Below are positions 20,888 to 32,799 of a stretch of 64,000 nt of DNA, one piece after another. This DNA comes from Marinobacter salexigens (GTDB lineage Bacteria; Pseudomonadota; Gammaproteobacteria; Pseudomonadales; Oleiphilaceae), in contig NZ_NIHC01000001.1 in NCBI RefSeq assembly GCF_002806945.1, forward strand, positions 1,015,340 through 1,079,339. The letters run 5' to 3'. Within the stretch, counting starts at the first letter, position 1, and each line of letters starts with the position of its first letter. The notes under the pieces were generated by a model. The model was not told the DNA's origin, ran no database searches, and saw nothing but the letters and a program-made list of their open reading frames with translations. A program made the position numbers and the translations under genes.

Positions 20888-21358
20888 TTAAGCGCTTGCG
20901 ACGGTCATGCGTTGATAGAGCGTTTGCGCATCTTCGCATTGCCTCAGGCTGTCGCAAAAAGAGCGGTCATTGAATTTCTCGGCGAGCTGGCTCAGTAGCT
21001 CAAGATGCTCGCTGGTAGCTTCTTTGGGCACTATAAGTGCAAACAAAAGGTCCACCGGCTGGTTGTCGATGGCGTCAAAATCAACGGCTTCTTCCAGAGT
21101 AACCAGTACGCCAATAACCTGCCCAAGCCCTTCCAGGCGGCAGTGGGGGATGGCGATGCCCTGGCCGATTCCCGTACTGCCCAGCCGTTCACGGGCAATC
21201 AGATTGTTAAAAATCTGGGCCTCGTTTACAGCATGGTTGTGCTCGCGAATTTGCTCGGAAATGAACTCCAGAACCCGCTTTTTGCTCGAAGCGGGCACAT
21301 TGCACAGAGTCAGCTCCGGCGTAAGGATGGTGTCTATTGTCAGGGATGTGTCGCTCAT
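20888..21358 (-). CDS. ptsN: Nitrogen-PTS EIIA component PtsN
   Basis: 156 residues of the EIIA-Ntr (mannitol/fructose EIIA) fold, with the phosphorylated histidine at His72 in IAIPHCRLEG. PtsN accepts phosphate from NPr and regulates potassium transport, envelope stress and nitrogen genes by protein contact. Start placed at 21358 (MSDTSLTID) rather than 12 codons upstream, by family length. Lies between hpf and rapZ as in most gammaproteobacteria. Confidence 0.93.
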   Translation of the reverse strand: MSDTSLTIDTILTPELTLCNVPASSKKRVLEFISEQIREHNHAVNEAQIFNNLIARERLGSTGIGQGIAIPHCRLEGLGQVIGVLVTLEEAVDFDAIDNQPVDLLFALIVPKEATSEHLELLSQLAEKFNDRSFCDSLRQCEDAQTLYQRMTVASA

Positions 21359-21442
21359 GAATCGACCGCGCTTCTGTGAAAAAAGCTGCGACACGTTGTA
21401 CGCGCCGCAGCCTGATTAGATAACCTGCCTGGAAACAGTCGC

Positions 21443-21751
21443 TTAGCGGGCGGTGTTTCCCTGCATCCTGTCTAAAGTCTTCTCTTTATGCTTGAGGATC
21501 TGCCGATCCAGCTTGTCGACGAGGCCGTCGATTGCTGCGTACATGTCCTCGTTTTCCGCCTTTGCGTGAATCTCACCACCCACCACGTGGAGCGTCGCAT
21601 CTGCAATCTGCCGAACCTTGTCCACTTCCAGTGTTACCTGGCAGTTGCTGATGTGGTCGAAATGCCGCTCAAGTCGCTCAAACTTTTCAGTTACATAGCC
21701 TTTAAGAGCGGGAGTCAGTTCTACGTGATGGCCTGAAATGTTGATTTGCAT
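21443..21751 (-). CDS. hpf: Ribosome hibernation promoting factor (short form)
   Basis: 102 residues. Begins MQINISGHHVELTPAL and contains the DMYAAIDGLVDKLDRQI helix of the S30AE family. The short form lacks the dimerising C-terminal domain, so it should act with RMF to form 100S ribosomes in stationary phase. Position immediately downstream of rpoN is conserved in proteobacteria. Confidence 0.94.
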   Translation of the reverse strand: MQINISGHHVELTPALKGYVTEKFERLERHFDHISNCQVTLEVDKVRQIADATLHVVGGEIHAKAENEDMYAAIDGLVDKLDRQILKHKEKTLDRMQGNTAR

Positions 21752-21861
21752 AGACGTCTCCTGTTTTCATTCTTTCCGGCTCTGGGAGCCGGCCTGAGTG
21801 CTGGTGCATGGCTGCCCCAGCGAATTTTATGTGTCTCTGTCTTCATGCGGTAGTGCAGGGT

Positions 21862-23397
21862 CTAAACCAGGCGCTTGCGTTCGTTCGAGGGTGGAATCTG
21901 CATTGCCTCGCGGTACTTTGCAACCGTGCGCCGTGCCACCTTGATACCCTGTTCTCCCAGCATGGTCGCAATCTTGTTATCACTCAATGGCTTTTTCGGT
22001 GTTTCTGCTGCAATCAGCTTTCTGATCATCGCACGGATAGCGGTTGATGAGCATTCTCCGCCTTCGTCGGTACTCACATGGCTGGAGAAAAAGTATTTCA
22101 GCTCAAAAACGCCCCGCGGAGTGTGCATGTATTTCTGCGTCGTCACCCGGGAAATGGTGGATTCGTGCATTTCCACAAGCTCGGCGATATCCGAGAGAAT
22201 CAGGGGCTTCATAGCCTCCTCGCCGTGATCCAGAAAACCCTGTTGGTATTCAACAATTCGGGTTGCAACCTTCAGCAGTGTTTCGTTGCGGCTTTGCAGG
22301 CTTTTGATAAACCACTTTGCTTCCTGAAGCTGGTCCCGCAGATACGTATTATCGGCGCTGTTGTCGGCACGCTTTATTAGTGAAGCATAGCTTGCATTCA
22401 CGCGTATGCGCGGGGCTATTTCCGGGTTCAGCTCCACGCGCCAGCGGTCATTGTGCTTTCGCACGATAACATCAGGAATTACGTAGTCTGGCTCGGTGCG
22501 GTCTATGATGTCACCCGGGCGCGGATTGAGGCTGGTGATCAGCGCAAGTACGTCGCGCAATTCATCTTCCTTCAGCCGGCTGCGGCGAAGCAGCTGGGCG
22601 TAATCACGGTTGCCTAACAGGTTTATGTAATGGGTGATGACCAGTCGTGCCTGTACTAACCAAGGGGTTTCCGGCGGCAGTTGATTCAGTTGAATCAGCA
22701 GGCAGTCTTGAAGGTCCCGGGCAAAAACCCCGGGAGGATCGAAGAATTGCAGCCGGCGCAACACGGCTTCTACTTCATCCAGTTCCAGAGGGTCTTCATC
22801 GGAATCGCTCGTCAGGCCGCTGTATATCTCCTCCACAGGGCTTGTGAGGTAGCCTTGCTCGTCTACTGCGTCCATGAGCGCGTGGGCAATAGCCTGATCC
22901 CGCTCGGTCATAGTCGTCAGGTTCAGCTGCCATTCAAGATGATCCCGCAGGGTTTCGCTGGGGGAGTTCCGGGTCTCGAAATCGTGATCGCTTTCGTCTT
23001 CGTTGCGCGCCGCAGGGGCAGGAGCGGACTGGTAAATATCGTCCCAGGCGGTATCAACGGGAAGGTCGTCAGGAATAGTATCCGGAATTTCATTTTCAGT
23101 TTGCCAGTCCGGGCCGCTCTCGCTTTCATCCCAATCGGAGCTTGCGGCCTCCTGCGGGGGCTCTGGGGCGGTGTCGTCTGCAGTGTTGTTCTGGCTTTGC
23201 TCGCCATCCACTGTGGCTGTGTCAACCTGGTCGTCGTCTTCCTGGGATTCCAGCAGAGGGTTGGACTCCAGTGCCTGCTGGATTTCCTGCTGGAGGTCGA
23301 GGGTTGATAGCTGTAGAAGCCTGATCGCCTGCTGCAGCTGGGGCGTCATGGTCAGGCTCTGACCCAGCTTTAATTGTAATGAGGCTTTCATAACCAT
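21862..23397 (-). CDS. rpoN: RNA polymerase sigma-54 factor RpoN
   Basis: 511 residues. Region I begins [20 protein letters not shown]; an acidic, Asp/Glu-rich region II covers about residues 55-140; then comes the core-binding domain, and the RpoN box [10 protein letters not shown] lies near the C-terminus. Two ATGs lie two codons apart (23397, 23391); GGAT spacing fits the first better. Sigma-54 serves promoters of the GG-N10-GC type, one of which lies before pilA in this window. Confidence 0.96.
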   Translation of the reverse strand: MVMKASLQLKLGQSLTMTPQLQQAIRLLQLSTLDLQQEIQQALESNPLLESQEDDDQVDTATVDGEQSQNNTADDTAPEPPQEAASSDWDESESGPDWQTENEIPDTIPDDLPVDTAWDDIYQSAPAPAARNEDESDHDFETRNSPSETLRDHLEWQLNLTTMTERDQAIAHALMDAVDEQGYLTSPVEEIYSGLTSDSDEDPLELDEVEAVLRRLQFFDPPGVFARDLQDCLLIQLNQLPPETPWLVQARLVITHYINLLGNRDYAQLLRRSRLKEDELRDVLALITSLNPRPGDIIDRTEPDYVIPDVIVRKHNDRWRVELNPEIAPRIRVNASYASLIKRADNSADNTYLRDQLQEAKWFIKSLQSRNETLLKVATRIVEYQQGFLDHGEEAMKPLILSDIAELVEMHESTISRVTTQKYMHTPRGVFELKYFFSSHVSTDEGGECSSTAIRAMIRKLIAAETPKKPLSDNKIATMLGEQGIKVARRTVAKYREAMQIPPSNERKRLV

Positions 23398-23572
23398 CGC
23401 TCAGGATCCGTCACTTATACCCGTTCTGAATTTCTTGCTACGGCCAGAAAGTCTTTGTGTGTCGGCCACTTGCCGCTACTCAAGCATAACCTAGCAAGTT
23501 CTTTGCCGAGTTTACTTGCTCCGGGCCGGCAAAACAATCGAGCAGGCCTGCCGCCGCTCCATAAAACAGAGC

Positions 23573-24298
23573 TTACAGGCGGAATTCCTTGCCGAGATAC
23601 ACTTCTTTGACCTGCTCGTTGGCAAGGATGGTTTCAGAGTTTCCGGAGGCGATAATGTGGCCACCAGATACGATGTAAGCAGTGTCGCAGATATCCAGAG
23701 TATCGCGCACGTTATGGTCGGTGATCAGCACGCCTATGCCCTTGTCCCGGAGGTGGCGGATAATCTGTTTGATATCGCTCACCGAGATGGGGTCTACCCC
23801 GGCAAAGGGCTCATCCAGCAGAATGAAAGCAGGTTCCATGGCCAGGGCGCGGGCAATTTCCACCCGGCGCCGCTCACCACCAGAGAGCGCCATGCCCTGG
23901 CTGTCGCGGATATGGGTAATGTGGAACTCTTCAAGCAGTTGTTCAACCTTGCTCAGGCGTTCAGCGCGGCTGAGGTTTTTGCGGGTTTCCAGAATCGCCA
24001 TAATATTGTCCCGCACCGAAAGCTTGCGGAATACCGAAGCCTCCTGGGGTAAATAGCCAATACCCTTGCGCGCCCTGCCGTGCATGGGTAGGGGAGTGAT
24101 GTCCTGGCTATCAATGGTTATACGGCCATTATCTGCGTTGACCAGCCCCACAATCATGTAGAAACAGGTGGTTTTGCCGGCTCCATTGGGCCCGAGCAGG
24201 CCAACAATTTCACCGCTGCGGATTTCAAGCGACACATCGATGACGACTTTTTTCTGTTTGTAGCTTTTCGCCAGGTTACTCGCTCTGAGAACTGCCAT
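23573..24298 (-). CDS. lptB: LPS export ABC transporter ATPase LptB
   Basis: 241 residues. Walker [13 protein letters not shown] signature [10 protein letters not shown] and Walker [13 protein letters not shown] are intact. LptB powers extraction of lipopolysaccharide by LptFG, whose genes are elsewhere. It follows lptA by 27 bases in the kdsD-kdsC-lptC-lptA-lptB-rpoN run. Confidence 0.96.
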   Translation of the reverse strand: MAVLRASNLAKSYKQKKVVIDVSLEIRSGEIVGLLGPNGAGKTTCFYMIVGLVNADNGRITIDSQDITPLPMHGRARKGIGYLPQEASVFRKLSVRDNIMAILETRKNLSRAERLSKVEQLLEEFHITHIRDSQGMALSGGERRRVEIARALAMEPAFILLDEPFAGVDPISVSDIKQIIRHLRDKGIGVLITDHNVRDTLDICDTAYIVSGGHIIASGNSETILANEQVKEVYLGKEFRL

Positions 24299-24325
24299 CG
24301 GATTCCTGTTTACTGTAATCAGCTG

Positions 24326-24862
24326 TTATTGGGTGGAGTCGGCGCTGCTGCCGCGGGGCTGGATAACCATCTCGACCCGCCCAGGGCCGGCACCTGTATC
24401 TTCGGCACCTTCAGCGGTTACCACACGCTGTTCCGTATCGTAGTGAATAATGTCGCCGCGGAATACGTTGCCATTTTGCTCAATCACAGCTTCCCGTTCA
24501 AAGGTAAGCTGTTTGTCTGTGGCAGACCACGTGATGTTCAGGGCCTTGGCATCGGTTTCGCCTTCGCCGCTGGTCACCGGCTGCTGATACCGGGCGGGCG
24601 CGCCGCTGGCTTCGATGCGGTTAAGGCCTTCATCGCTGCGGTAGAGAACCACCCGCTCCGCAGACAGCCGGGTTTTGCCTTGAGCCAGCTCAACCGCCCC
24701 TGTGTAGGTGGCGATGCCTTTGCCATCGTCCAGGCGGGCGCTGTCGGCGCTCACGGTGATAGGCTGGTCGGAATCAAGATCAAAGGCCATCGCCTGGCTG
24801 GCAAGGCCGGCGACCAACAGAGTGGCCAGAAGCCTGCGCACAGAGTTATTTAACGGTTTCAT
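24326..24862 (-). CDS. lptA: Periplasmic LPS transport protein LptA
   Basis: 178 residues with a signal peptide ending AMA before FDLDSDQP (about residue 26). The body is the OstA beta-jellyroll (ATYTGAVELAQGKTRLSA). LptA forms the periplasmic bridge carrying LPS from LptC to LptD. Its start overlaps the end of lptC by 17 bases, implying coupled translation. Confidence 0.94.
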   Translation of the reverse strand: MKPLNNSVRRLLATLLVAGLASQAMAFDLDSDQPITVSADSARLDDGKGIATYTGAVELAQGKTRLSAERVVLYRSDEGLNRIEASGAPARYQQPVTSGEGETDAKALNITWSATDKQLTFEREAVIEQNGNVFRGDIIHYDTEQRVVTAEGAEDTGAGPGRVEMVIQPRGSSADSTQ

Positions 24863-25466
24863 AGCGTCCTTCCACCTGGGAGTTCAGTTCCAGAATGCGC
24901 TCGTCGATCCACGCTTTCATGCCCTTGGCCTGGGTGATGCCAAGGTTGTCGGTGATTGTTACCGGATCATCGGTATAGACCATGCCCTGCTGGTTATCCA
25001 GGGTCAGGCTTTCGGTGTTCAGCGTTGCTTCCCTGGCACCAATCGTTCGAACCACGCGAACGTTTCCGGTGAGGTTAAGCAGGTCGTCGTTTTGCCTGAG
25101 GCTGCCGTTCTCCGCATTCAGAATCCACGGGCCTTCTCCGGTGGCGCTGAAAAGCTCGGCTCTGGGCGATTCCATGGTGGCCAGGTTACCTTCTTCGAAT
25201 TGTTCGATGCGAGGGCTGGTAAATACAATCTTGCGCTGGCCGGCCTCATCGTAAGATGTGTAGCTGCCATTAATCACAAACCCGTCGGGCTCTGTTTCCC
25301 CGCGAAGTTGTTTGGCATCACTGTAACTGCTGAGTGGCGGCTCATTGCTTTCCCAAAGCAGAAAAACCGCCACAGCCACGGTTATAGCCAGTCCGAGCAT
25401 CCGTAGCCGGGGTTTGTTTTTCAGAACCAGTTTGGAGAGCTGGTTGTTTTTTTCGCTCTCTCCCAT
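24846..25466 (-). CDS. lptC: LPS export protein LptC
   Basis: 206 residues. One N-terminal membrane helix (about residues 24-40, LGLAITVAVAVFLLW) and a periplasmic OstA-like domain. It receives LPS from LptB2FG and passes it to LptA. The start at 25466 is two bases after the kdsC stop, with TGGAG nine bases before it; the longer frame runs far into kdsC and is not used. Confidence 0.92.
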   Translation of the reverse strand: MGESEKNNQLSKLVLKNKPRLRMLGLAITVAVAVFLLWESNEPPLSSYSDAKQLRGETEPDGFVINGSYTSYDEAGQRKIVFTSPRIEQFEEGNLATMESPRAELFSATGEGPWILNAENGSLRQNDDLLNLTGNVRVVRTIGAREATLNTESLTLDNQQGMVYTDDPVTITDNLGITQAKGMKAWIDERILELNSQVEGRYETVK

Positions 25467-25468
25467 GC

Positions 25469-26032
25469 TCAGGGCTCCAGGTAGGGCGCTAGAGTGGTAT
25501 TCAGGTGTCCGCCGGCCGTCAGCAGCAGGTCGCACAGCTCGCGCACAGCGCCGTTGCCCCCTGAAGCGCGGGTGCAGTAATCAGCGTATTCCTGTACCAG
25601 CCAATAGCCATTGGGCACGGTAATACCGAGCCCCGCGTAGCGAATAGCGGGCAAATCCGGTAGATCGTCGCCCATATAAGCGATGTGTTCCGGCGCAATG
25701 TTCAGTGTGCTGACCAGTTCCTGCAGTGCGATCTTTTTGTCTTCCCGGCCCTGCATCAGGTGTGGGATTTTCAGGTCGTTCATGCGTTTTTCGGTCAGTG
25801 GCGAACTGCGACCGGTAATGACGGCTACGGTGATTCCCGCAGCCATGATGTGCTTCAGCCCAAGGCCGTCCAGAATGTTGAAGCCTTTGAGCTCGTCACC
25901 CGAGGCGCTGAAGTAGATCTTGCCATCACTCATGATGCCATCAACATCCAGAGCGACGAGTTTTATAGCCGCCGCTTTGGCCAGCAGGGGCTCTGGCCAG
26001 AATTCTTGCAGTGGGCTTTTCAGGTCTGCCAT
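25469..26032 (-). CDS. kdsC: 3-deoxy-D-manno-octulosonate 8-phosphate phosphatase KdsC
   Basis: 187 residues of the HAD phosphatase superfamily, C0 cap-less type, with Asp29-x-Asp31 in ALDVDG, TGRSS, and YMGDDLPDLP near residue 115. It removes phosphate from Kdo-8-phosphate in the inner-core LPS pathway. It sits between kdsD and lptC in the usual order. Confidence 0.94.
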   Translation of the reverse strand: MADLKSPLQEFWPEPLLAKAAAIKLVALDVDGIMSDGKIYFSASGDELKGFNILDGLGLKHIMAAGITVAVITGRSSPLTEKRMNDLKIPHLMQGREDKKIALQELVSTLNIAPEHIAYMGDDLPDLPAIRYAGLGITVPNGYWLVQEYADYCTRASGGNGAVRELCDLLLTAGGHLNTTLAPYLEP

Positions 26033-26054
26033 CGTTGTGCCTTAAGGTTGTTCT

Positions 26055-27035
26055 TTAAATTACGCCAGCTCGAAGCAGGTCGTGCATATTGATGGCTCCA
26101 ACCAGGGCACCGCTTTCGTCGGTCACCGGAAGCGCGCTGATTTTAAGGCCTTCCATCACGTTAAGCGCCTCGGCAGCCAATTGGTCTGGCTGAATTGTTC
26201 TGCCGTTACGAGTCATCACATCCCGAATGGGGGTGGTGTGTACATCAATGGATTTATCCAGGGTGCGGCGCAGGTCGCCATCTGTGAAAATGCCGGTCAT
26301 GGTGCCAGTGGCATCAACCACCGTGGTCATACCCAGCCCCTTGCGGGAAATCTCCAGCAGGGCGCCGCTCAAGGTGGTGTTCTCTTCAACTATGGGTATG
26401 CGGCCATCTGTATGCATGATGTCCGATACCCGCAGAAGGAGCTTGCGGCCCAAACTGCCACCGGGGTGGGAGAACGCGAAATCTTCAGCGCTGAACCCCC
26501 GGGCTTCCAGCAAGGCGACAGCCAGGGCGTCGCCCATCACCAGGGTTGCGGTTGTGCTGGATGTGGGCGCCAGGCCAAGCGGGCAGGCTTCTGTTTCAAC
26601 GCTCACATCCAGGTTTGCCACGGCTTCTTTTGCCAATGTGGAAGCGGGGTTGCCGGTCATGCTGATCAGCGGCGCACCCATGCGTTTGATGAGCGGCAGA
26701 ATGGTGACCACTTCGCTGGTGTTGCCGCTATTGGAAATGGCAATCACCACGTCCTGACTGGTAATCATACCCATGTCGCCGTGGCTGGCCTCCCCGGGAT
26801 GAACGAAGAACGAAGGGGTGCCGGTGCTGGCCAAGGTGGCAGCAATCTTGTGCCCTATGTGGCCGGATTTACCCATGCCGGTCACGACAACACGGCCCTT
26901 GCAGGCCATGATGACTTCGCAGGCGCGAATGAAGTGTTCGTCAATGCGGGTTTCCAGGGCGCTGATTGCCTCCCGCTCAATGCGGATGGCCTGAAGAGCG
27001 GGGTTCCGGAAATCGTAGGCTATTTGCTCGGTCAT
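26055..27035 (-). CDS. kdsD: Arabinose-5-phosphate isomerase KdsD
   Basis: 326 residues: an N-terminal SIS sugar-isomerase domain (GMGKSGHIGHKIAATLAS; SNSGNTSEV) and two C-terminal CBS domains. It converts ribulose-5-phosphate to arabinose-5-phosphate, the first Kdo precursor. Start at 27035 (MTEQIAYDF) is preferred over the ATG 20 codons upstream because the residues before it are unlike the family. First gene of the minus-strand run towards rpoN. Confidence 0.93.
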   Translation of the reverse strand: MTEQIAYDFRNPALQAIRIEREAISALETRIDEHFIRACEVIMACKGRVVVTGMGKSGHIGHKIAATLASTGTPSFFVHPGEASHGDMGMITSQDVVIAISNSGNTSEVVTILPLIKRMGAPLISMTGNPASTLAKEAVANLDVSVETEACPLGLAPTSSTTATLVMGDALAVALLEARGFSAEDFAFSHPGGSLGRKLLLRVSDIMHTDGRIPIVEENTTLSGALLEISRKGLGMTTVVDATGTMTGIFTDGDLRRTLDKSIDVHTTPIRDVMTRNGRTIQPDQLAAEALNVMEGLKISALPVTDESGALVGAINMHDLLRAGVI

Positions 27036-27353
27036 CGGGCGAAGATCCTGCTTTCTGGTCAACACTGGCTGTTTGTTGCTTGAAAAGACCGGCACTGTCT
27101 GTTTGAAAATGCGACGGTGCGATTAGAGTGGGGCAGTATAACATTTCCCGCAAGCTCAGCAGCGGAGTTACCGCAAGTTAAACCAAGAGGTCAGTAAAAT
27201 TGATCATTGCTATCAATTCATTTTGGGAACCTTTGATTGAGCTTAAAGGCTCCTTGGCATAATGTAGCGCTCCCTGAAAGCATAAGAATTATGCGTTGAG
27301 AACGAAATGCTGCGGGGCGAAGGTTAAGAGCTAAGGGCTGAAAGGTAAGAATT
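27036..27353. other. Divergent intergenic region, kdsD / mlaF
   Basis: 318 bases between the two divergent operons. It is AT-rich near 27180-27300 and must contain promoters in both directions. A CATAAT near 27260 could be a -10 element for mlaF, but no -35 at the right distance is convincing. No repeat or small gene was seen. Confidence 0.5.
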
Positions 27354-28166
27354 ATGGGTTTGCGCTCGTACATAACATTAAAGGACGTTGTGTTTTCACG
27401 TGCTGATCGCCGTATTTTTAACGGTGTGTCTGTGGAAATTCCCCGCGGGAAAATTACCGCCATCATGGGCCCCAGCGGCAGCGGGAAAACCACATTGCTG
27501 CGTCTGATTGGCGGCCAGCTTCAGCCGGACGCCGGCAGCATCATTGTGGATGGGCAACCGATTGGGGAGCTCCGCCGTAAGGAGCTTTACAAGTTCCGGG
27601 AGAGAATGGGCATGCTGTTCCAGAGCGGTGCGCTGTTTACCGATCTGAGCGTATACGAGAATGTGGCCTTCCCGATGCGCGTGCACACCAAGCTGCCGGA
27701 AGACATGATTAACGACATAGTGCTGATGAAACTGGAAGCGGTTGGCCTGCGAGGCGCCCGCAAACTTATGCCGTCTGAGCTCTCTGGTGGCATGAATCGG
27801 CGCGTTGCGCTGGCCCGCAGCATTGCGCTGGATCCGGAGCTGATCATGTATGACGAGCCTTTTGCCGGGCAGGATCCTATTGGAATGGGTGTGTTGGTGA
27901 AGCTGATTCGCGATCTCAACAGCTCCATGGGGCTCACCAGTGTACTGGTTTCCCATGACGTTAAAGAATCCCTGAGTATCTGCCATTACGCCTGCATTAT
28001 TGCAGACGGAAAAGTAATAGGTGCTGGGACTCCCGCAGAGCTGGAGGATCATCCGTCCGAGCAGGTGCAGCAGTTTTTGAATGGGCATCCGGACGGGCCT
28101 GTGCCCTTCCATTACCCATCCCTGGCAGCGACCGAGGACTTTGGGCTAGCGGGAGGTGCCTCTTGA
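27354..28166 (+). CDS. mlaF: Phospholipid ABC transporter ATPase MlaF
   Basis: 270 residues. Walker [10 protein letters not shown], signature [13 protein letters not shown] and Walker [15 protein letters not shown]. MlaF drives the MlaFEDB complex, which moves phospholipids between the inner membrane and MlaC to keep outer-membrane asymmetry. Stop overlaps mlaE by four bases. First gene of mlaFEDCB-ibaG-murA-hisG. Confidence 0.95.
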   Translation: MGLRSYITLKDVVFSRADRRIFNGVSVEIPRGKITAIMGPSGSGKTTLLRLIGGQLQPDAGSIIVDGQPIGELRRKELYKFRERMGMLFQSGALFTDLSVYENVAFPMRVHTKLPEDMINDIVLMKLEAVGLRGARKLMPSELSGGMNRRVALARSIALDPELIMYDEPFAGQDPIGMGVLVKLIRDLNSSMGLTSVLVSHDVKESLSICHYACIIADGKVIGAGTPAELEDHPSEQVQQFLNGHPDGPVPFHYPSLAATEDFGLAGGAS

Positions 28167-28945
28167 TCGACAAAATTGCTTCCCTCGGGCGCAGCGGGGC
28201 TGATGCCGTCATATCCATCGGTCGTGCGGGCCGTTTTCTTGGTGGTGTGCTGTCAGGGGTTCCACGCCCGGTAACCGGTTTCCCGCTTTTAATGAAACAA
28301 CTGTATTCGGTTGGTGTGCTGTCACTGGCGATTATAGTGGTTTCTGGTTTATTTATCGGTATGGTGCTGGGCCTGCAGGGCTACACCATACTCAGTGATT
28401 TTGGCTCCGAAGCCGCCATAGGGCAGATGATTGCGCTTACTCTGGTACGCGAACTCGGGCCCGTGGTAACCGCACTGCTGTTTGCCGGGCGGGCCGGTTC
28501 CGCGTTAACCGCTGAAATCGGCCTGATGAAAGCGACCGAGCAGCTCTCCAGCATGGAAATGATGGGTGTAGACCCTCTGCGCCGGGTCATAGCACCCAGG
28601 CTCTGGGCTGGTTTTATCGCCATGCCGGTTCTGGCCATCATCTTTTCCATGGTAGGTATCTGGGGCGGTATGCTGGTTGGCGTAGAGTGGCTGGGTGTTT
28701 TCGAGGGCTCATACTGGGGCAATATGCAGGCCTCGGTAGACTTCTGGGACGACGTGGTTAATGGCGTGATCAAAAGCGTCGTATTCGGCTTTGTCTGTGC
28801 CTGGATTGCGGTATACCAGGGCTACGATTGTGTACCCACCTCTGCAGGCATCAGCTCGGCAACCACGAAAACCGTGGTTTACTCCTCGCTGGCTGTTCTG
28901 GGGCTGGATTTTGTGCTGACCGCCGTAATGTTCGGCAACTTCTGA
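28163..28945 (+). CDS. mlaE: Phospholipid ABC transporter permease MlaE
   Basis: 260 residues with about five membrane helices. The MlaE/permease signature is seen in [24 protein letters not shown] and [14 protein letters not shown]. It is the membrane subunit contacted by MlaF and MlaD. Length is normal. Confidence 0.95.
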   Translation: MIDKIASLGRSGADAVISIGRAGRFLGGVLSGVPRPVTGFPLLMKQLYSVGVLSLAIIVVSGLFIGMVLGLQGYTILSDFGSEAAIGQMIALTLVRELGPVVTALLFAGRAGSALTAEIGLMKATEQLSSMEMMGVDPLRRVIAPRLWAGFIAMPVLAIIFSMVGIWGGMLVGVEWLGVFEGSYWGNMQASVDFWDDVVNGVIKSVVFGFVCAWIAVYQGYDCVPTSAGISSATTKTVVYSSLAVLGLDFVLTAVMFGNF

Positions 28946-28979
28946 TTAACGATTGACGAGATAACACCGGGAGCCGGTA

Positions 28980-29429
28980 ATGACACAAAGAACAACGGAC
29001 ATCACAGTTGGCCTGTTTATGCTTGCCGGATTGGCAGCATTGCTGTTTCTGGCATTACAGGTGAGTGGGTTGTCCCCGAAATCTGCCAAAAGCACCTACA
29101 CCATCTACGCGGATTTTAACGACACCGGTGGCATTACGCCCCGGGGCAGGGTTTCCATGGCCGGGGTAACCGTGGGTAGTGTCGATTCCATTACCCTGAA
29201 CAAGGAAACCTTCCAGGCACGGGTTGCCATGTCGATTCATGGCGATGTGGACAATATCCCATCCGACAGTGCTGCTGTTATTCGCACATCCGGACTGCTG
29301 GGTGAGCAGTATATTGATATATCCATTGGCGGTGAGATGGACTCCCTTAAGCCGGGTGATACGTTTTACTCTACCCAGTCCGCTATGAACATCGAGCGGC
29401 TGATCAGTAATTTTGCGTCTGGCAAGTAA
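28980..29429 (+). CDS. mlaD: Phospholipid transporter substrate-binding subunit MlaD
   Basis: 149 residues. One N-terminal membrane helix (residues 10-30) and a periplasmic MCE domain (YTIYADFNDTGGITPRGRVS, then GLLGEQYIDI). MlaD forms a hexameric ring with a lipid channel over MlaE. Short form without a long C-terminal extension, as usual for proteobacterial MlaD. Confidence 0.95.
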   Translation: MTQRTTDITVGLFMLAGLAALLFLALQVSGLSPKSAKSTYTIYADFNDTGGITPRGRVSMAGVTVGSVDSITLNKETFQARVAMSIHGDVDNIPSDSAAVIRTSGLLGEQYIDISIGGEMDSLKPGDTFYSTQSAMNIERLISNFASGK

Positions 29430-29460
29430 GCCAGCTGAAAGACAGAACAGGAGAAGCCAG

Positions 29461-30117
29461 ATGATTGCTATAACACAGCGATTTTTGCTTGCCCTGACAC
29501 TGATGGCGTTTTGTGTGGCATCAGTTCAGGCGGATCCGGAAGACGATCTGCAACAGTACGTTGATGAAAACACTCAACGGCTGGTGAGCCAGCTTAATGC
29601 TGAGCGAGGCCTCTACGAAAGTGATCCTGAAGCTTTTTACCAGAACATGGAGGATGCGCTGGAAGGTTTCGTTGATTTTCGTCGGATTGCCGCCCGGGTA
29701 ATGGGCCGCTATGCACGCCAGGCCACCCCTGAGCAGAGAGACGAGTTTGTAGTCAGGTTCAAACGCAGTCTGTTTGACAGTTATGCCCAGGCACTGATGA
29801 GTGCTGACAATTTTGAAATCAAGGTCAAGGGGGCAACCATCAACCCAAGTAACGACAACCGGGCCTCCGTGGGCATGGAAGTAATTACCGCTACCGGGAA
29901 CCGCCATTCAGTCACCTATTCCATGTACCGTAGGGGCGAGGGCAGTGACTGGCTGATGGAAAACGTGATCGTTGAAGGGGTCAACATAGGTCTTTCTTTC
30001 AGGGATCGCTTTACCCAGGAAATGGAAGCCAACCGTGGGCAAGTCGAGGTTGTTATTGACGGCTGGAGTGATGCGGTGAAATCCCTGAATCTGGAAGACG
30101 AAGTGAATAAATCATGA
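29461..30117 (+). CDS. mlaC: Periplasmic phospholipid-binding protein MlaC
   Basis: 218 residues with a signal peptide ending VQA before DPEDDL (about residue 24). The body matches the toluene-tolerance Ttg2D/MlaC family (FRRIAARVMGRYAR). It shuttles phospholipid between MlaD and the outer-membrane MlaA complex. AGGAGAAG ahead of ATG 29461 fixes the start. Stop overlaps mlaB by four bases. Confidence 0.94.
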   Translation: MIAITQRFLLALTLMAFCVASVQADPEDDLQQYVDENTQRLVSQLNAERGLYESDPEAFYQNMEDALEGFVDFRRIAARVMGRYARQATPEQRDEFVVRFKRSLFDSYAQALMSADNFEIKVKGATINPSNDNRASVGMEVITATGNRHSVTYSMYRRGEGSDWLMENVIVEGVNIGLSFRDRFTQEMEANRGQVEVVIDGWSDAVKSLNLEDEVNKS

Positions 30118-30422
30118 GTGCTGAGGCTCCAGGTGTTCGGCTGGAGGCAGGCACGCTGCTTGTCTCCGGTGCAATCAATGCTCACAACGTGACGCCGCTA
30201 CGCGCCGAAGGCGAGAGGCTGATTGCAGCCGCGGGCGAGGGGTTGGTGGTGGACCTTGCCGGCGTGTCTACAACCCACAGTGTCATTCTCTCCATGCTTC
30301 TATGCTGGAGCCGGCTGGCGGAAAAACAGGGCATTTCCCTGTCGTTTACCGGGGCGCCTGAACGCCTCGTTTCTCTTGCCGCTTTGAGCAGCCTCGCAGA
30401 TTGGTTACAATCCCGCCCCTGA
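30114..30422 (+). CDS. mlaB: STAS-domain protein MlaB
   Basis: 102 residues; a single STAS domain with VVDLAGVSTTHSVILSMLLCW, where Thr/Ser near residue 50 is the position MlaF needs. MlaB stabilises the MlaF ATPase. Weakly conserved, but identified by fold pattern and operon position. Confidence 0.9.
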   Translation: MSAEAPGVRLEAGTLLVSGAINAHNVTPLRAEGERLIAAAGEGLVVDLAGVSTTHSVILSMLLCWSRLAEKQGISLSFTGAPERLVSLAALSSLADWLQSRP

Positions 30423-30447
30423 TTTCAATAATACCTGAGGATTTACT

Positions 30448-31981
<1,534 letters not shown>

Positions 31982-32010
31982 CAGACACAAACGGGAAACC
32001 GGAAAGACCC

Positions 32011-32649
32011 ATGACAGATTCCATCACCATCGCCTTGTCGAAAGGGCGAATCCTGGAAGAAACCCTGCCATTGCTGGCGGAAGCCGGGATTGAGCTGATC
32101 GACGATATCAAGAAATCCCGTAAACTGGTGTTCCCCACCACAGATCCGAGTGTACGGGTGCTTATTATCCGCGCAACCGATGTGCCTACTTATGTACAGT
32201 ACGGTGGTGCTGATTTAGGCGTGACGGGGAAGGATGTATTGATGGAGCATGGTGGGGAGGGGCTCTACGAGCCTCTGGATCTGAACATCTCCCGCTGCCG
32301 CTTGATGACGGCAGGCCCCAAAGGCGAAACACCTCCGGTTGGCCGTATTCGTGTTGCCACCAAGTTCGTCAACATGGCGCGTCGGTATTACGCGGCACAG
32401 GGGCGGCAGGCAGATATCATCAAGCTGTATGGCGCGATGGAGTTGGCTCCGATTCTTGGGTTGGCAGATGAGATTGTTGATATTGTGGATACCGGCAATA
32501 CGCTGAAGGCCAATGGCCTTGAGGCCCGGGAGTTGATTGATCACATTAGCAGTCGGCTGGTGGTTAATCGTGGTTCCATGAAGATGAAGCACCAGCAGAT
32601 TAATCCCATCATTGAGAAGATGGCGGCTGCTGTGGATAGGCGCCGCTAA
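32011..32649 (+). CDS. hisG: ATP phosphoribosyltransferase HisG, short form
   Basis: 212 residues, so of the short HisG type that lacks the C-terminal ACT-like regulatory domain and needs a separate HisZ subunit, not present here. Motifs: [13 protein letters not shown] near the start and [14 protein letters not shown] around residue 155. First step of histidine synthesis. A GTG overlapping the murA stop is possible, but ATG 32011 has GGAAAG before it and the expected N-terminus. Confidence 0.94.
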   Translation: MTDSITIALSKGRILEETLPLLAEAGIELIDDIKKSRKLVFPTTDPSVRVLIIRATDVPTYVQYGGADLGVTGKDVLMEHGGEGLYEPLDLNISRCRLMTAGPKGETPPVGRIRVATKFVNMARRYYAAQGRQADIIKLYGAMELAPILGLADEIVDIVDTGNTLKANGLEARELIDHISSRLVVNRGSMKMKHQQINPIIEKMAAAVDRRR

Positions 32650-32690
32650 ACATTGTGCGGGAAGAGCTTTTGGCGCTGACTTTGGTGTAC

Positions 32691-32799
32691 GAAGCGATTG
32701 GGGTCAGCTTTCCAAAACACGCTGTGAATACGTCCGTGTACGCTTGGCTCCGCCATCCCTGGCTCCGCACAGTTTTGGAAAGCTGACCCCAATCGCTTC
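32691..32799. repeat. Large covarying palindrome, copy 3 (nested in a second inverted repeat)
   Basis: A perfect 28-bp inverted repeat (32691-32718 against 32772-32799) with the family core in reverse orientation (hairpins GCCAGGGATGGC and TACACGGACGTA when read on the minus strand). Outside it, a separate perfect 10-bp pair, GAAGAGCTTT at 32661-32670 and AAAGCTCTTC at 32819-32828, encloses the whole. It occupies the 259-base gap between hisG and hisD; the 82-residue open frame across it is not a gene. Confidence 0.85.

Noticed and set aside
26082..27083. 333-residue plus-strand frame opposite kdsD
   Set aside because: Antisense shadow of kdsD; low-complexity His/Gly-rich translation.
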